Shown here piece by piece: positions 4,794-5,896 of a DNA stretch of 5,896 nucleotides (position 1 is the first letter of the stretch; each line of letters opens with the position of its first letter). The notes under the pieces are model-generated. The model saw only the letters and a list, made by a program, of their open reading frames with translations, was not told the DNA's origin and did no database searches. Source of the stretch: Micavibrio sp. UBA2020 (GTDB taxonomy: Bacteria > Pseudomonadota > Alphaproteobacteria > Micavibrionales > UBA2020); contig DDBY01000119.1 in the NCBI GenBank assembly GCA_002334985.1, positions 431-6,326 of the forward strand, given 5' to 3'. Made by a program: the position numbers and the translations under genes.

Positions 4794-5896
4794 TACATCA
4801 CCTCGATTTCAGCCTGCATGGCGCCGGAGGCTTTGATGGCTTGCAGGATTGTGATGATATCGCGCGGGCCGACGCCCAGGGCATTCAGGTTGGTAACCAG
4901 TTCCTGCAGCGATACGCCTTCGGGCAGGACGGCCAGTTTTTTGCCTTCGCCGTCGTCGAGTACCTGAATGTCGGTGCGCGGCACAACCACGGTCTCGCCG
5001 CCTTCGGAGAAGGGCTGGGGCTGCGATACCTGCGGCGTTTCGGTGATGCGGATGGTCAGGTTGCCCTGCGCCAGCGCCACGGTAGAGATACGCACGTCCT
5101 TGCCCATCACGATAACGCCGGAGCGCTCGTCGATGACAACGCGGGCGACCTGGTCGGGGGCGATGCGCAGCTGTTCGATGTCGGTCAGCAGGTTGACAAG
5201 GCCGGCGTTATAGCCCGGCGGTACTTTGACTTCGACCGATGCCGGGTTTTGCGCCACGGCAGCGGGGAATTTCAGGTGGCTGTTGATGGCGGCGGCAATG
5301 CGGCGCGCCGTGGTGAAATCGGGGTTGCGCAGCGACAGGCGCGTGCTGGCCTGACCTTCGAGGGCGAAGGGGATTTCACGCTCCACAATCGCGCCGGCGG
5401 AAATGCGGCCGGTGGTGGGGATGTTCTGCGTGACGCTGCCCGCATCGCCCTTGGCAGAGAAGCCGGCGATGGAAACAGGGCCTTGCGCGACAGCATAAAC
5501 CTGTCCGTCGGCAGACAAAAGCGGGGTGACCAGCAGCGTGCCGCCTTGCAGGCTTTTGGAATCGCCGAGCGCGGAGATGCTGACATCAATGCGCGTCCCC
5601 TGATTGGTGAAGGGGGGCAGGGTCGCCGTGACCATGACGGCCGCGATGTTTTTGGTGTTCAGCTTTTCATCGCGGACGTTGACGCCGAGACGGTCAAGCA
5701 TACCGATGATGCTTTGTTCGGTGAAGGGGGAGTTGTTCAGGCTGTCGCCCGTGCCGTTCAAACCGACGACAAGGCCGTAGCCGATGAGCATGTTGTCGCG
5801 CACGCCTTCGAAATCGACGATGTCTTTGATGCGGGTCATGCCGCCCGTCGCTTTTTGCGCGCTGGCGTCAGCTGTGAAAACCAGCGTGGAGAGCGC
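4793..5896 (-). CDS. flgI: Flagellar P-ring protein FlgI (5' end cut by window edge)
   Basis: FlgI forms the P-ring, the bushing around the rod in the peptidoglycan layer. The frame is open from the right edge for 367 residues before the TAA at 4795-4793. The first visible residues, ALSTLVFTADASAQKATGG, look like the end of a Sec signal peptide, with likely cleavage after ASA. So the ATG at 5839 is internal and the true start lies beyond the window. Family blocks, numbered from the ATG at 5839, are RIKDIVDFEGVRDNMLIGYG (3-22), VVGLNGTGDSLNNSPFT (24-40), TNQGTRIDVSISALGDSKSL (78-97) and the C-terminal LNALGVGPRDIITILQAIKA (318-337) ending in AEIEVM. Mature length is normal. It is translationally coupled to flgJ. 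FlgI probably follows flgH or flgA upstream, but that is not visible here. Confidence 0.97.
   Translation of the reverse strand, partial: ALSTLVFTADASAQKATGGMTRIKDIVDFEGVRDNMLIGYGLVVGLNGTGDSLNNSPFTEQSIIGMLDRLGVNVRDEKLNTKNIAAVMVTATLPPFTNQGTRIDVSISALGDSKSLQGGTLLVTPLLSADGQVYAVAQGPVSIAGFSAKGDAGSVTQNIPTTGRISAGAIVEREIPFALEGQASTRLSLRNPDFTTARRIAAAINSHLKFPAAVAQNPASVEVKVPPGYNAGLVNLLTDIEQLRIAPDQVARVVIDERSGVIVMGKDVRISTVALAQGNLTIRITETPQVSQPQPFSEGGETVVVPRTDIQVLDDGEGKKLAVLPEGVSLQELVTNLNALGVGPRDIITILQAIKASGAMQAEIEVM

Noticed and set aside
3979..4967. Plus-strand open frames opposite flgN, flgJ and the 3' end of flgI
   Set aside because: They run across two coupled, well-supported minus-strand genes, and their translations show no known family pattern.
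4793..5839. ATG at 5839 as the start of flgI
   Set aside because: The frame stays open to the window edge, and the 19 upstream codons look like the end of a signal peptide, which a P-ring protein needs.

Overview
This window is a stretch of a flagellar rod, ring and hook gene cluster, with every gene on the minus strand. Read right to left, the order is flgI (5' end off the window) - flgJ (rod-binding domain only) - flgN-like chaperone - intergenic region with a terminator and a promoter - fliK - flgD - intergenic region with a promoter - flgE (last few codons off the left edge). Fairly high GC, FlgJ without a muramidase domain, this gene order, and sigma-54 promoters in front of the hook genes all suggest a flagellated alphaproteobacterium. 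The FlgI, FlgD and FlgE sequences fit that, but I cannot name a genus from sequence alone.

Right part (about 3859-5896): flgI, flgJ and flgN are tightly coupled. flgI and flgJ share a TAATG junction, and flgJ and flgN share an ATGA junction. They encode the P-ring, a rod-assembly factor and a probable export chaperone. A strong rho-independent terminator (3827-3858, minus strand) follows.

Middle (2400-3830): just past that terminator is a near-consensus sigma-54 -24/-12 promoter (3779-3794). It drives fliK (hook-length ruler) and flgD (hook cap), which are 22 bp apart. The predicted transcript start lies only about 7 nt before the first ATG of fliK, so I favour a GTG six codons further in that has a proper ribosome-binding site.

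Left part (1-1705): a second, even better sigma-54 promoter (1681-1696) lies in the 157-bp flgD-flgE gap and gives flgE its own transcript with a leader of about 122 nt. FlgE is longer than the enterobacterial hook protein because of a central insertion. Part of that insertion resembles the 'flagellin/hook IN' motif.

The inferred logic is staged assembly. Ring and rod genes come from an upstream promoter. The hook ruler and cap, and separately the bulk hook subunit, are switched on later by sigma-54 and an activator, as in the FlbD/sigma-54 tier of Caulobacter. I found no mobile element, CRISPR array, RNA gene or unknown defence or metabolic system. The interest is mainly in the regulatory layout.
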